DNA of 64,000 nucleotides. Source: Gloeobacter kilaueensis JS1. Its GTDB lineage: Bacteria > Cyanobacteriota > Cyanobacteriia > Gloeobacterales > Gloeobacteraceae. Below, in pieces: positions 33,684 to 43,608 of this stretch (its first letter is position 1; every line of letters starts with the position of its first letter). The position numbers and the translations under genes are program-made. The notes beneath the pieces are model-generated. The model worked only from the letters and a program-made list of their open reading frames with translations. It had not been told where the DNA came from and did no database searches. Where the stretch lies: contig NC_022600.1 of assembly GCF_000484535.1 (NCBI RefSeq), forward strand, positions 1,798,001 through 1,862,000. Reading direction: 5' to 3'.

Positions 33684-35501
33684 TCAGCGCACGCCGACCA
33701 TGACCCCCAGGGCAATCACCGCTGCAAAGACCACGAGCAGATAGAACTGGGCCTTGCCCGTTTCGAGGTACTTGAGCCCTTCGCCCCCGAGCAGGATGGC
33801 AGCACTCACCAGATTGACGATGCCATCGACGACGTTGCGATCGACCCAGGCGATCACGATCGCGATGCCCTCTAAGCCGCGCCCGAACAGTTGGGCATAG
33901 AGATCGTCGATGTAGAGGCGGTTTTCAAGGGCCGTGCGCACAGGCTCCAGCGCCTCGACGAGCCCCTTGGGTGCCAGGTGAAGCGAGTAGACGGCGACGG
34001 CGACCGTGAGCCCGACGGCAACGACGAGGGAGGAGCTGACCAGGAGCGTCATATCCATCGGCTCGTGCAGAAACCAGGTGTTGCCCAGATAACCGGCGGC
34101 AGCGGCGGGTACGACCAGCGCCAGCAGGGGCAGGATCATCGTCCAGGTCGATTCGTGGGCAGAGCGCGACTTGGCCGTGGGCGCACCCAAAAAGACGAGG
34201 ATGAACTGGCGGCCCATGTAGAAGGCGGTCAGCCCGGCGGTGAGCAGGCCCATGACAAAGACCGGGTAGAGTCCGGCGTGTTCGAGGGCGTGGAGGATCG
34301 CGTCCTTCGACCAGAAACCGGCGAAGGGAAAGACACCGGCCAGAGCCAGCACACCGACGCCGTAGGTGAGGGCAGTAATCGGCATCCGGCTCATCAGACC
34401 GCCCATCTCGCGCATGTCCTGGGTATGGGCGCTGTGGATCACAGAACCTGCCCCCAAAAAGAGCATCGCCTTAAAAAAGGCGTGGGTAAACAGGTGAAAC
34501 ATCGCCGCTTCGGTATTGCCCACGCCGAGGGCCATAAACATATAACCGAGTTGGGAGATGGTCGAGTAGGCGAGGACGCGCTTGATGTCGTTTTGAGAAG
34601 TGGCGATGAGGGCTGCCCCCAGGGCGGTGATCGCTCCGGTGTAGGCGACGACCAGCATCGCCGTGCTCGACAGCTCAAAGACGGGCATCAGCCGCACGAC
34701 CATAAAGACACCGGCGGCCACCATCGTCGCGGCGTGGATGAGGGCGGAGGCAGGGGTCGGGCCTTCCATCGCGTCCGGCAACCAGACATGGAGCGGAAAC
34801 TGGGCGGACTTGCCCACCGGACCCGCAAACAGTAACAAAACGATGATCGTCGCCAGCGGAGCGGCGACCGTCGCCGTGTGCGCCCATTCGCCCAGTTGAG
34901 AGATATCGAGGGTACCGGCGCTCGTGTAAAGGAGGATGATGCCCACCAGCAGCAGAAAATCGCCGACGCGGGTGGTGATAAAAGCTTTTTTGGCGGCGGC
35001 GGTCGCTTCGGGCTTGGACCACCAGAAACCGACCAGCAGATAGCTCGACAGACCCATCAGCTCCCAGAAGCCGTACATCACGAGCAGGTTGTCCGAAAGC
35101 ACCAGCCCGAGCATCGCCATCGTGAAGAAGTTGATGAGCCCGTAGTAGCGCGCCAGCCGGTGCTCGCTATCCATGTAGCCGACCGAATAGAACTGCACCA
35201 GCAGGCTGACGAACGACACCAGCGCCAGGGTACCGGCGGTCAGGGGATTAATTAGAAAGCTCGCCTCGATGTTGACGGAGCCGAGGTTGAGCCAGGGCAA
35301 CTCAAAGGTGCCGCCCTTACCGGCCAGCACCGCAGGCAGCATCAAACCCGAATGCACCAGCGCCAGGGCGGTCAGGGCGATGCCGGTGAAGACCACCGCT
35401 CGCTGGCCCTTCCACTGCGTCAGTGCCCACGGTAGAGAAATCAGAGCACCTGCTGCACAGTAGATTGGGATGAGCCAACCAAATTGCACGAGGCTTTCCA
35501 T
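33684..35501 (-). CDS. ndhF: NDH-1 subunit 5 (NdhF/NuoL family)
   Basis: A 605-residue polytopic membrane protein with the NuoL/Mrp antiporter core: FWELMGLSSYLLVGFWW near 145, VGKSAQFPLHVWLPDAMEGPTPASALIHAATMVAAG near 230-265 (conserved Lys and His of the proton channel), RVLAYSTISQLGYM near 310 and the FSKDAIL-like GFWSKDAILHALEH near 395. It is a proton-pumping arm subunit of the cyanobacterial NAD(P)H or ferredoxin-plastoquinone oxidoreductase. No other ndh gene is adjacent, which is usual for dispersed cyanobacterial ndh genes. It could be an F1 (respiratory) or F3 (CO2-uptake) isoform; I cannot decide by eye. Confidence 0.9.
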   Translation of the reverse strand: MESLVQFGWLIPIYCAAGALISLPWALTQWKGQRAVVFTGIALTALALVHSGLMLPAVLAGKGGTFELPWLNLGSVNIEASFLINPLTAGTLALVSFVSLLVQFYSVGYMDSEHRLARYYGLINFFTMAMLGLVLSDNLLVMYGFWELMGLSSYLLVGFWWSKPEATAAAKKAFITTRVGDFLLLVGIILLYTSAGTLDISQLGEWAHTATVAAPLATIIVLLLFAGPVGKSAQFPLHVWLPDAMEGPTPASALIHAATMVAAGVFMVVRLMPVFELSSTAMLVVAYTGAITALGAALIATSQNDIKRVLAYSTISQLGYMFMALGVGNTEAAMFHLFTHAFFKAMLFLGAGSVIHSAHTQDMREMGGLMSRMPITALTYGVGVLALAGVFPFAGFWSKDAILHALEHAGLYPVFVMGLLTAGLTAFYMGRQFILVFLGAPTAKSRSAHESTWTMILPLLALVVPAAAAGYLGNTWFLHEPMDMTLLVSSSLVVAVGLTVAVAVYSLHLAPKGLVEALEPVRTALENRLYIDDLYAQLFGRGLEGIAIVIAWVDRNVVDGIVNLVSAAILLGGEGLKYLETGKAQFYLLVVFAAVIALGVMVGVR

Positions 35502-35637
35502 ATTTCGGGCGACCGTCCTTCCCTTGCTGGATGGGAAACCGTTTTAACCAAGAAGCGATGTAAAGCCCCTTGTTGAAACTCACTTTTTCTTTATCTTTCT
35601 TTACTCTACTCCTTTCGAGGGCCGGGGGCTAGTAAAA

Positions 35638-36654
35638 ATGCCTAATCCGGAAGATGAGAATTCGCTTAATAAAGCGCTGTGGCTGGCTGTAGCGAGCGAA
35701 ATGGCCAGGTGCTGCCCGTCGGCTCGTCCGGTGGTTCAGGGCATCCTCGGCCCGCAGGGCAGCGGCAAATCGACCCTGGCAGGGCTGCTCGTCCAGTTGT
35801 TGGACCAGCTCGGTCGGCGGGCCGTCAGCCTGTCGCTCGACGATCTGTATCTGACGGCAAGCGAAAGGTGCTCCCAGGCGCTCTGGAGGTGGCGCGGACC
35901 GCCCGGAACCCACGACCTCGATCTCGGGGAACGCACCCTGGAGCAGCTCGTCGGCGGTGAGCCGCCCTTCTGGTTGCCGCGCTTCGACAAGGGGGCCACA
36001 GGCGGCCAGGGGGACCGCTTTGCCTGGGTGGAGCCAGACGAAGCGCTCGTCTTAAATGGGCGGATCGAGGCGGGATCGTTCTATCTGGAGGGCTGCGTGT
36101 ACCGAGATAGGCCGCTACCGCTGCCTGAGAAGATGGGCAGGCCCGTTCCTCTCGGGGCCGCGTTTGTAGACGGCCCTGCCCGCTGGCAAGTGTGCGGAGG
36201 GAGGTGGGTTTTAAAGCAAACCGGACAGTTGCTGCCGCTCTCGTCGCCTGTGGGCTGGCAACTGCTGCCCGTTCGGCCCGATGCAGTGATCTTCGAGGGC
36301 TGGTTTGTCGGTGTCCAGCCGGTGGACGCCGCGAGCTGCCCCAACCCCCTGGCGGCTCAAAGCAACCGGTTGTTGCCTGGGTATCTGCCCCTGTGGCGCT
36401 ATCTGGACCGGCTTCTGGTCCTGCGGCCCGCTGAACTTGCCTGGAGCAAAACCTGGCGGGAGGCAGCCGAAGCCCAGCGCCGCGCCGCAGGCCAGCCGGG
36501 CATGACCCCCCGCGAAATCGAAGCGTTCGTAGCGTACTTCTGGGAGGCGCTGCCGTGGGAAGTGTTCGTCGAACCGCTCATCGCCCGCAACCGGTGCGAT
36601 CTGCTCGTCGAGATCGACGCTCAGCACCGGCCCCGGCACTTCCGGCGCTTGTGA
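35638..36654 (+). CDS. glxK: D-glycerate 3-kinase, plant/cyanobacterial type, with large insertion
   Basis: A 338-residue P-loop kinase of the GLYK type that makes 3-phosphoglycerate in photorespiration. ILGPQGSGKST (residues 36-46), SLDDLY near 66, RGPPGTHD near 86-93, LPRFDKGATGGQGDR near 113-127 and VIFEGWFVGVQP near 217-228 are family motifs. Between GDR (127) and VIFEGW (217) there are about 85 residues (with WVEPDEALVLNGR and GCVYRDRP) where I expect about 10-20, so an extra segment appears to be inserted. The frame is open throughout with no sign of frameshift. The symbol follows common usage for this enzyme. Confidence 0.85.
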   Translation: MPNPEDENSLNKALWLAVASEMARCCPSARPVVQGILGPQGSGKSTLAGLLVQLLDQLGRRAVSLSLDDLYLTASERCSQALWRWRGPPGTHDLDLGERTLEQLVGGEPPFWLPRFDKGATGGQGDRFAWVEPDEALVLNGRIEAGSFYLEGCVYRDRPLPLPEKMGRPVPLGAAFVDGPARWQVCGGRWVLKQTGQLLPLSSPVGWQLLPVRPDAVIFEGWFVGVQPVDAASCPNPLAAQSNRLLPGYLPLWRYLDRLLVLRPAELAWSKTWREAAEAQRRAAGQPGMTPREIEAFVAYFWEALPWEVFVEPLIARNRCDLLVEIDAQHRPRHFRRL

Positions 36655-36729
36655 GTACCGGCCTGCCCTTACGCGAATCGGCGCTTTCGGTTAGTCTGGG
36701 GGGAACGCATTTTCCAGCTCTGGACCCCG

Positions 36730-39372
36730 GTGGTCGTCTCTTCATCACTCGACTTAAGCAAACTTTTTCCCTTCGATCTCGACGCTTTTCAAAAAGAAGC
36801 GATCGCTGCTCTTGATGAAGGTGAATCGGTGGTGGTCTGCGCTCCGACCGGCTCCGGCAAGACGGTGATCGCCGAATACGCCGTCTATCGGGCGATCGCC
36901 CACCAGCGGCGTGTCTTTTATACGACGCCGCTCAAGGCGCTCTCCAATCAAAAATTTCGCGATTTTTGCGTTCAATTTGGCCCGGAGCAGGTGGGCTTGT
37001 TGACCGGCGATATCTCGGTCAACCGCGACGCCCCGGTGGTGGTGATGACCACCGAGATCTTCCGCAACATGCTCTACGGAATGCCGTTAGGCGAGATGGG
37101 CACCTCGCTCGCCCTGGTGGAGGCGGTCATCCTCGACGAGTGCCACTACATGAACGACGCCCAGCGCGGCACGGTCTGGGAAGAATCGATCATCTACTGT
37201 CCGGCGGGCATTCAACTGGTGGCCCTCTCGGCGACGATCGCCAACTCCGGGCAGCTCACCGACTGGATCGGTCGCGTCCACGGACCCACCCGGCTCATCT
37301 ACTCCGACTTTCGCCCGGTGCCGCTCGAATTTCATTTTTGCTCGCCAAAAGGGCTTTTTCCGCTCCTCGATCGCACCGGCAAGCGCCTCAACCCCCACTT
37401 CAAACCGCTCAAAAAACGGCTGCGCGGCGAGCGCAACCTGCAGGCGGAGGCTCCCAGCCACAAGTACGTGACAAGCCAGCTTGCCCGCCGCGACATGCTG
37501 CCGGCCATCTACTTCATTTTCAGCCGCCGGGGCTGCGATCAGGCCCTCGAAGAACTGGGAGATCTCAATTTGCTCAGCGAGGGCGAGCAGACCCAACTCA
37601 CCGCCCAGGTGGACGCTTTTGTGCAGGAGCACCCCGAGGCGGTGCGCACCCACCAGCTTGAGCAGATCTACAACGGCATCGCCGTCCACCACGCCGGGGT
37701 GTTGCCGGCCTGGAAGGGTCTTATCGAGGAGCTGTTTCAGCAGGGGCTCATCAAGGTGGTCTTTGCCACCGAGACCCTCGCCGCCGGGATCAACATGCCG
37801 GCGCGCACGACGGTGATCTCGATGCTCTCCAAGCGCACCGACCGGGGCCACAGGCCCCTCAACGCCAGCGAATTTTTGCAGATGGCGGGCCGGGCCGGAC
37901 GGCGGGGCATGGACGCCGTGGGCCACGTCGTCACCCTGCAGAGCCCCTTCGAGTCGGCCCCCGAGGCTGCCGCCCTCGCCCTCTCCCAGCCGGATCCGCT
38001 GGTAAGCCAGTTCACGCCCAGCTACGGCATGGTGCTCAATTTGCTCGAGCGCCATCCCCTCGATGTGGCCCGCAGATTGATCGAAAGCAGCTTTGGGCAG
38101 TACCTGGCGACACTGCACCTTGAGCCGGTGCGCCGCGAGTACGCCGAGGTGAGCGCTGAGCTCCAGGCGATCGACGGCGAGGACACGCCCGTGAGCGAGG
38201 CGGAACTCGCTGCCTACGAAAAGCTGCGCGGCCAGTTGCGCGAGGCGCGCCGCCTGCTGATGCTCCTTAAAGAACAAACCGACCGCGAGCGCGAACAGCT
38301 GCTCACTGGCCAGCTTAAATTTGCCCTGGTCGGCAGCCTGCTCGTCGTCGTCGATCCCCTCGACCGGGTGGCAAAGACCGCTGTGCTGGTGCGCAAGATT
38401 CCTGGTCCGCCCCTGATGCTGGTCTGCTTGAGCGCCGACAACCGCTGGATCGTCACCGGCAGCGGCGGCGTGCTCGACTACCAGGGCAGCGCCCACCTGC
38501 GCTTCGACGAGGCCGAACATCTGACCATCCCCGCCCACCTGATGCTGCGCCCCGGTGGCCACATCGCAGGCAGCGCCGAGAGCGAAGCGCTCAGTTGCCG
38601 TCTGCCGACTTTGCCGGTGCCGGGACCGCCCGAGGCGGTGATCGCCCAAAAAAACGAAGTCGAGCGCCTGCGCGAGATCCAGGAAAACCATCCTGCCCAC
38701 CGCTGGAGTGGCCGCTCGGCCCACCAGCGCTCGCAGCACCACCGCGAAAAACTCCTCAAGCGCCACCAGCGCCTGGCTGAGCAACTGAGCGGCGAGTCCG
38801 ACCGCTACTGGCAAGAATTTTTGCGCCTGGTGCGGGTACTCGAGCGCTTCGAGTTTCTTGACAATCAAAGGCCCAACCAGCTTGGGGCGGTCGCCGCAGC
38901 GATTCGGGGCGACAACGAGCTGTGGCTGGCGCTGGCGCTTTTGTCGGCGGAGATCGAGGCGCTGGAGCCGGTACAGATGGCGGGGCTGGCCGCTGCCCTG
39001 GTGAGCGAACCGCCCCGGCCCAACACCTGGGCGACGGTCGAACCCTCCGAGGCCGTTCAGGAGGCGATCGGTGCTCTGCGCCAGACCCGGCGCACCCTCT
39101 TTCGCACCCAGCGCCGCTACCAGGCGCTGATTCCGATCTGGCTTGAAGAGCGGCTGGTCGGCCTGGTCGAACTGTGGGCGAGGGGAACGAGCTGGGACGA
39201 GCTGTGCAGCCGCACCAACCTCGACGAGGGCGACCTGGTGCGGCTGTTGCGCCGCACCGCCGATCTGTTGCGCCAGGTGCCCCACGTTCCGCACCTGCCC
39301 AAAACCGTCCTCGACAGCTGCGCTGAGGCCCAGCGCCTGCTCGATCGCTTCCCGGTGAGCGAAGTGGTCTGA
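36730..39372 (+). CDS. Ski2/Mtr4-like DEAD/DExH RNA helicase (ISE2-type)
   Basis: An 880-residue SF2 helicase. Motifs: APTGSGKT near residue 38, TTPLKALSNQKF near 62, DECHYMND near 136 (DExH), ALSATI near 163, HHAGVLPAWK near 320, QMAGRAGRRGMD near 388. A long C-terminal region with Arg/Glu-rich helices follows, including an arch-like part. Cyanobacteria and chloroplasts share this type (ISE2/RH). It probably acts in RNA processing or decay. The start is GTG 36730, the first one giving the FPFDLDAFQ N-terminus; no strong ribosome binding site was noted. Confidence 0.9.
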   Translation: MVVSSSLDLSKLFPFDLDAFQKEAIAALDEGESVVVCAPTGSGKTVIAEYAVYRAIAHQRRVFYTTPLKALSNQKFRDFCVQFGPEQVGLLTGDISVNRDAPVVVMTTEIFRNMLYGMPLGEMGTSLALVEAVILDECHYMNDAQRGTVWEESIIYCPAGIQLVALSATIANSGQLTDWIGRVHGPTRLIYSDFRPVPLEFHFCSPKGLFPLLDRTGKRLNPHFKPLKKRLRGERNLQAEAPSHKYVTSQLARRDMLPAIYFIFSRRGCDQALEELGDLNLLSEGEQTQLTAQVDAFVQEHPEAVRTHQLEQIYNGIAVHHAGVLPAWKGLIEELFQQGLIKVVFATETLAAGINMPARTTVISMLSKRTDRGHRPLNASEFLQMAGRAGRRGMDAVGHVVTLQSPFESAPEAAALALSQPDPLVSQFTPSYGMVLNLLERHPLDVARRLIESSFGQYLATLHLEPVRREYAEVSAELQAIDGEDTPVSEAELAAYEKLRGQLREARRLLMLLKEQTDREREQLLTGQLKFALVGSLLVVVDPLDRVAKTAVLVRKIPGPPLMLVCLSADNRWIVTGSGGVLDYQGSAHLRFDEAEHLTIPAHLMLRPGGHIAGSAESEALSCRLPTLPVPGPPEAVIAQKNEVERLREIQENHPAHRWSGRSAHQRSQHHREKLLKRHQRLAEQLSGESDRYWQEFLRLVRVLERFEFLDNQRPNQLGAVAAAIRGDNELWLALALLSAEIEALEPVQMAGLAAALVSEPPRPNTWATVEPSEAVQEAIGALRQTRRTLFRTQRRYQALIPIWLEERLVGLVELWARGTSWDELCSRTNLDEGDLVRLLRRTADLLRQVPHVPHLPKTVLDSCAEAQRLLDRFPVSEVV

Positions 39373-39414
39373 ACGGACGCCTGCATACCGTGTCTACCAG
39401 TTTGGAATTTAGCC

Positions 39415-40905
39415 ATGTCAGAGACGATCTTGATCTGGTACCGCAACGATCTGCGCCTGCACGATCACGAGCCGATATATCGGGCGCTGCAGCAGCGGGC
39501 GCAGGTTGTGCCGCTCTACTGCTTCGATCCGCGCGCTTTTGGCCGGACCCCCCATGGCTTTGCTAAAACCGGTGCCCACCGCGCCCGGTTTTTATTGCAG
39601 AGCGTTGCGGCACTTAAAGACGCCCTGGAGCAGTTGGGCAGCGGCCTCGTCGTCCGGCTGGGGGAGCCGGAAGCGGTGATCCCGGCTCTGGTAAAAGAAC
39701 TCAACATCTCAGCGGTCTACTACCACCAGGAAGTGACCAGCGAGGAACGGGCCGTCGAAAGCGCCCTGGAGATCGCCCTCAAGCCCCTGAATGTCGCGCT
39801 AAGAGCCTTTTGGGGGACGACGCTCTTTCATCTGGAGGATCTGCCCTTCGATGTCGCGCAGTTGCCGGAACTGTTTACCGATTTTCGTAAGCGCGTCGAA
39901 GAATCGCCGACCGTCCGCGAGGCGCTGCCTGCCCCCGGTCAGCTGTCAAAGCTGCCCGAAGTCGATCCAGGAGCGCTCCCGACTCTCGCCACCTGGGGTC
40001 TGGAGGAACCGGCAACCGACCCGCGCCAGGTGATCGAATTTACCGGCGGTGAGCCGGCGGGACTGGCCCGGCTCGATCACTACTTCTGGCAGGCAAACTT
40101 ACTCAAGAACTACAAGCAGACCCGCAACGGCATGTTGGGAGGGGACTACTCTTCCAAGTTCTCGCCCTGGCTTGCCCACGGTTGCCTCTCGCCCCGCCGG
40201 ATCTACGAGCAGGTCCGGCTCTACGAATCCCAGCGGCTCAAGAACGATTCGACCTACTGGCTTATCTTTGAACTGCTCTGGCGCGACTTTTTTCGGCTGG
40301 TGGCCCTCAAGCACGGCAACCGCCTGTTTCGCGCCTCGGGACTGAGGGGACTGGTAATCGACTGGCAGGACGACCCGGAGCGCTTCGAGCGCTGGCGGAC
40401 GGGCCAGACCGGCTTTCCACTGGTCGATGCCAACCTGCGCGAACTGGCGGCCACCGGCTATATGTCCAACCGGGGGCGGCAGAACGTCGCGAGCTTTCTC
40501 ACCAAAAACCTCGGCATCGACTGGCGGCAGGGAGCGGAGTGGTTCGAGTCCCAGCTCATCGACTACGACGTGACGAGCAACTGGGGCAACTGGAACTACA
40601 CCGCCGGTGTGGGCAACGACGCTCGCGGTTTTCGCTTCTTTAATATCCTCAAGCAGGCCAGGGACTACGACCCGGAGGGCGATTACGTCAAACACTGGCT
40701 GCCGGAGCTGGCCCACGTTCCGGCCCCAAAAATTCACGAGCCCTGGAAGCTTCTGCCCGTCGAGCAGCAGCGCTTCGGCGTCCGGCTGGGGGTCGATTAT
40801 CCGCTGCCCATGGTCGATCTTTTTCAATCGGCGGCGGCGAACGAGGCGCTCTACAACGCCGCCGGCGAGCGGCGAGCTGGTCGCCGCCGCCGGGCCGGGC
40901 GCTAG
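39415..40905 (+). CDS. CRY-DASH cryptochrome / single-strand-preferring photolyase
   Basis: A 496-residue protein of the cryptochrome/photolyase family. It begins ILIWYRNDLRLHDHEP (photolyase N-terminal domain). FAD-binding residues are visible in TRNGMLGGDYSSKFSPWLAHGCLSPR, STYWLIFELLWRDFF and GRQNVASFL..DWRQGAEWFESQLIDYD. The WRDFF and NRGRQNVASFL blocks match the DASH clade (cyanobacterial sll1629-type). It repairs CPD lesions in single-stranded DNA or acts in light signalling. The C-terminus has a short Arg-rich tail (RAGRRRRAGR). It stands 42 nt after the helicase gene. Confidence 0.9.
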   Translation: MSETILIWYRNDLRLHDHEPIYRALQQRAQVVPLYCFDPRAFGRTPHGFAKTGAHRARFLLQSVAALKDALEQLGSGLVVRLGEPEAVIPALVKELNISAVYYHQEVTSEERAVESALEIALKPLNVALRAFWGTTLFHLEDLPFDVAQLPELFTDFRKRVEESPTVREALPAPGQLSKLPEVDPGALPTLATWGLEEPATDPRQVIEFTGGEPAGLARLDHYFWQANLLKNYKQTRNGMLGGDYSSKFSPWLAHGCLSPRRIYEQVRLYESQRLKNDSTYWLIFELLWRDFFRLVALKHGNRLFRASGLRGLVIDWQDDPERFERWRTGQTGFPLVDANLRELAATGYMSNRGRQNVASFLTKNLGIDWRQGAEWFESQLIDYDVTSNWGNWNYTAGVGNDARGFRFFNILKQARDYDPEGDYVKHWLPELAHVPAPKIHEPWKLLPVEQQRFGVRLGVDYPLPMVDLFQSAAANEALYNAAGERRAGRRRRAGR

Positions 40906-40979
40906 TGTCGCACTTGAGTCAGATACCCTGAGCAGTTACAGTTACAGTACATGTAGGTTTTTGAAGCTTTCCCAGCACG

Positions 40980-41414
40980 ATGGATTGGCTGCAGGTTCCA
41001 CCCTTACTCGAAAAAGATCCCGAATCCCCGGCGGCCAACAGCTGGGGCACGATGCTGGCAAACGACCTCGACAGTTTGATCTTCGGCAGCCAGCGCGGCA
41101 TCTATCGGGGCAAAAATCCGCTCATGAAGCGCTACAGCTGCGACTACGGTCAGCTGGTGGCGGAGATCGTCTTCTGCCTGCGCCTGGGCGGCTGCCTGCT
41201 CAAAGGACCGCCCCAGATTCGCTTCTGCTCCAATCCGCAACTTGAAAGTATCTTGCAGGAGGGGCTCGAACTGATGCCCAGCTTTCCGATCTGGCTTGCG
41301 GATCGCTGTGTGGAGGCACGCTACCGGATCGGCGTCGATGCCAAGCGCAATCACGTCCTGGTGCGCTGGCTGCCCGCCGCACCGGTCAACAAGCAGCCGC
41401 CGCAGCCTGCCTAG
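40980..41414 (+). CDS. Hypothetical protein, cyanobacterial
   Basis: A 144-residue protein (MDWLQVPPLLEKDPESP start; KRYSCDYGQLVAEIVFCLRLGGCLLKGPP middle; VRWLPAAP near the end). It has no signal peptide or clear membrane helix. No named family recognised. It lies in the same direction as the CRY-DASH gene, 75 nt downstream, so co-transcription is possible. Confidence 0.6.
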   Translation: MDWLQVPPLLEKDPESPAANSWGTMLANDLDSLIFGSQRGIYRGKNPLMKRYSCDYGQLVAEIVFCLRLGGCLLKGPPQIRFCSNPQLESILQEGLELMPSFPIWLADRCVEARYRIGVDAKRNHVLVRWLPAAPVNKQPPQPA

Positions 41415-41468
41415 CACTGGGGTCTAAGTTTTGTGTGAAGCGCCCACGGAGAGAGGGGCACTTTCGGC

Positions 41469-43151
41469 ATGATGGAGAATGTAGTAAAGCAGGTTGAGAC
41501 AATGGAATCCACCGCCCTGTCCGTGGGAGCCTATCTGATCGAGCGTCTGCGCGCCTTTGGCGTCGATCATGTATTTGGTGTTCCCGGCGATTATGTGCTC
41601 AGTTTCTTCAAGCAACTCGAAGAAAGCCCGATCGAGGTGATCAACACCTGCGACGAGCAAGGGGCGGGCTTTGCTGCCGACGCCTATGCCCGCATCCGGG
41701 GGATGGGGGCTGTCTGCATCACCTACTGCGTGGGTGGTCTGAAGGTGGCCAACACGACCGCCCAGGCGTTCGCCGAAAAATCGCCCGTCGTCGTGATAAG
41801 CGGTGCTCCCGGCACCAACGAGCGCTACAAGAACCCCCTGCTGCACCACAAAGTCCGCGACTTCGACACCCAACTAAAAGTCTTCGAGCAACTCACCGTC
41901 GCCACCGCCGTCCTCGACGATCCCCAGACCGCCTTCTGCGAGATCGATCGCGTCCTGGCAGCGGCCCGGCGCTACTGCCGACCGGTCTATATCGAGTTGC
42001 CGCGCAACATCGTCAACGCCATCGGCACCACCTGCCTGCCGCGCATCACTATTCAAGAAAAGAGCGATCCGGCTGTGCTCGCCGCCGCCCTCCAGGAGGC
42101 AGTCGCTCTCATCAACACCAGCCGCCAGCCGGTCATCCTCGCCGGTGAAGAACTGCACCGCTTTGGCCTGCAGAGCCTGCTTGCCACACTCATCGAAAAG
42201 ACGAATATTCCGGTTGCCTCGACTATTCTCGGCAAATCGGTCTTCGCCGAGTCCCACCCGCGCTATCTGGGCGTCTACGAAGGAGCGATGGGCCGCGAGG
42301 AGGTGCGCGAGTACGTCGAATCGAGCGATTGTGTGATCCTGCTTGGGGCACTGCTCACCGATATGAACCTGGGCATCTACACCGCCCAACTCCAGCAGAA
42401 GTACTCGATCTACTGCGCCACCGAAAAGCTTTCGATCGGCTACCACACCTACGAGGAGGTCGGCCTTGAAGAATTTATCGAAGGTCTGCTCAAAGCCGAT
42501 ATCGTCCGGCAAAGCGACGAGCCGGTGCCCCACCCACTGCAACCCGCCAATTTTCAAGTTGTCAAAGACCGACCGATGACGGTCCAGCGCCTCTTCCAGC
42601 AGCTCAACGCCTTTCTTGACGACGATATGGTCGTCGTCGCCGATCCGGGCGACGCCCTTTTTGGTGGCGCGGATCTATTCATTCACGGCAAGACCCGCTT
42701 TCTCGCCCCGGCCTACTACGCCTCGCTCGGTTTCGCTGTGCCCGCTGCCATCGGTGCCCAGGCGGCGGCTCCCCAGCTGCGCCCCCTCGTGCTGGTGGGC
42801 GACGGTGCCTTCCAGATGACCGGCATCGAACTTTCGACGGCGGCCCGCTTTGGCCTCAATCCGATCGTCGTCGTCCTCAACAACCAGGGCTACGGCACCG
42901 AGCGACCGATGCAGGACGGCCCCTTCAACGACGTGCTCGGCTGGCGCTACAGCCAGCTGCCTCAACTGTTGGGCCAGGGCATAGGCTTCGAGGTCCACAC
43001 CGAGGACCAGTTCGCCGAGGCCCTCCAAAAAGCGCACACCCACACCGACAGCTTCTGTCTCATCGAGGTACACCTTGAACCAGGAGATTGCTCGGAAGCC
43101 CTCAAGCGGCTGACCGGCTCGCTCGCTGAACGCATTCACTCGACGGTGTGA
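41469..43151 (+). CDS. Thiamine-diphosphate-dependent 2-oxoacid decarboxylase (PDC/IPDC-like)
   Basis: A 560-residue enzyme. Catalytic Glu in NTCDEQGAGFAADAYARIRG near 65; LLHHKVRDF near 122-130 has the His-His pair seen in pyruvate and indolepyruvate decarboxylases; GDGAFQMTGIELSTAARFGLNPIVVVLNNQGYGTERP near 443-480 is the GDG(x)nNN ThDP motif. VPGDYVLSFFKQL near 38 fits the N-terminus. It likely converts pyruvate, phenylpyruvate or another 2-oxoacid to an aldehyde. Acetolactate synthase is less likely because of the HH motif. ATG 41472 gives one residue less. Cyanobacterial pyruvate decarboxylases are uncommon, so the substrate is worth testing. Confidence 0.82.
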   Translation: MMENVVKQVETMESTALSVGAYLIERLRAFGVDHVFGVPGDYVLSFFKQLEESPIEVINTCDEQGAGFAADAYARIRGMGAVCITYCVGGLKVANTTAQAFAEKSPVVVISGAPGTNERYKNPLLHHKVRDFDTQLKVFEQLTVATAVLDDPQTAFCEIDRVLAAARRYCRPVYIELPRNIVNAIGTTCLPRITIQEKSDPAVLAAALQEAVALINTSRQPVILAGEELHRFGLQSLLATLIEKTNIPVASTILGKSVFAESHPRYLGVYEGAMGREEVREYVESSDCVILLGALLTDMNLGIYTAQLQQKYSIYCATEKLSIGYHTYEEVGLEEFIEGLLKADIVRQSDEPVPHPLQPANFQVVKDRPMTVQRLFQQLNAFLDDDMVVVADPGDALFGGADLFIHGKTRFLAPAYYASLGFAVPAAIGAQAAAPQLRPLVLVGDGAFQMTGIELSTAARFGLNPIVVVLNNQGYGTERPMQDGPFNDVLGWRYSQLPQLLGQGIGFEVHTEDQFAEALQKAHTHTDSFCLIEVHLEPGDCSEALKRLTGSLAERIHSTV

Positions 43152-43327
43152 GAAAGGCAAGCGGGCTGTAATCTGGTTTCCCCCATAAAAAGGATCTTTG
43201 TTTCAGCAATACTTTGTTTTTCTGCCCCACGGACGAGGAGGGTTTGCCTCCTGTGGCAGGGGAGGAACAAGCGGTGGCGTCTGTACAGTGGAAACAACTG
43301 CGATTGGACATTTTGGGAGTAACGCTC

Positions 43328-43519
43328 ATGACTTTAGAACCGCGCAAGGATCTCGATCGCACCGAGATCAACGGCAGTGATCGCAACGCTTTTCTATTCG
43401 GTTTTACACCCCAGGCTGAGATCTGGAATGGCCGTCTGGCGATGATTGGCTTTATCGCTTACCTGCTCTGGGATCTGGCCGGCTACAGCGTCGTGCGCGA
43501 CGTTCTTCACCTTATCTAG
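43328..43519 (+). CDS. High-light-inducible protein (one-helix Lhc-like)
   Basis: A 63-residue single-helix protein with the chlorophyll-binding signature AEIWNGRLAMIGFIAYLLWDL (read as two parts, residues about 29-50): Glu and Asn/Arg of ExxNGRxAMxG. HLIPs bind chlorophyll and carotenoids, protect photosystem assembly and rise under high light. ATG 43328 was chosen because it matches the usual HLIP length; a longer frame from 43214 lacks the family N-terminus. A strong terminator follows at 43578. Confidence 0.9.
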   Translation: MTLEPRKDLDRTEINGSDRNAFLFGFTPQAEIWNGRLAMIGFIAYLLWDLAGYSVVRDVLHLI

Positions 43520-43577
43520 CTCGACCTGGCCCTGCTATCGCATGTCGATACGGGCCACGACAACCCATAGGTGCAGG

Positions 43578-43608
43578 CGGCAGGATCGTTATGCGATCCT
43601 GCCGTTTT
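43578..43608 (+). terminator. Intrinsic terminator after the HLIP gene
   Basis: CGGCAGGATCG (43578-43588) and CGATCCTGCCG (43594-43604) form an 11-bp perfect stem with a 5-nt loop, followed by TTTT (43605-43608). This is a standard rho-independent terminator about 60 nt after the HLIP stop. Confidence 0.85.
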
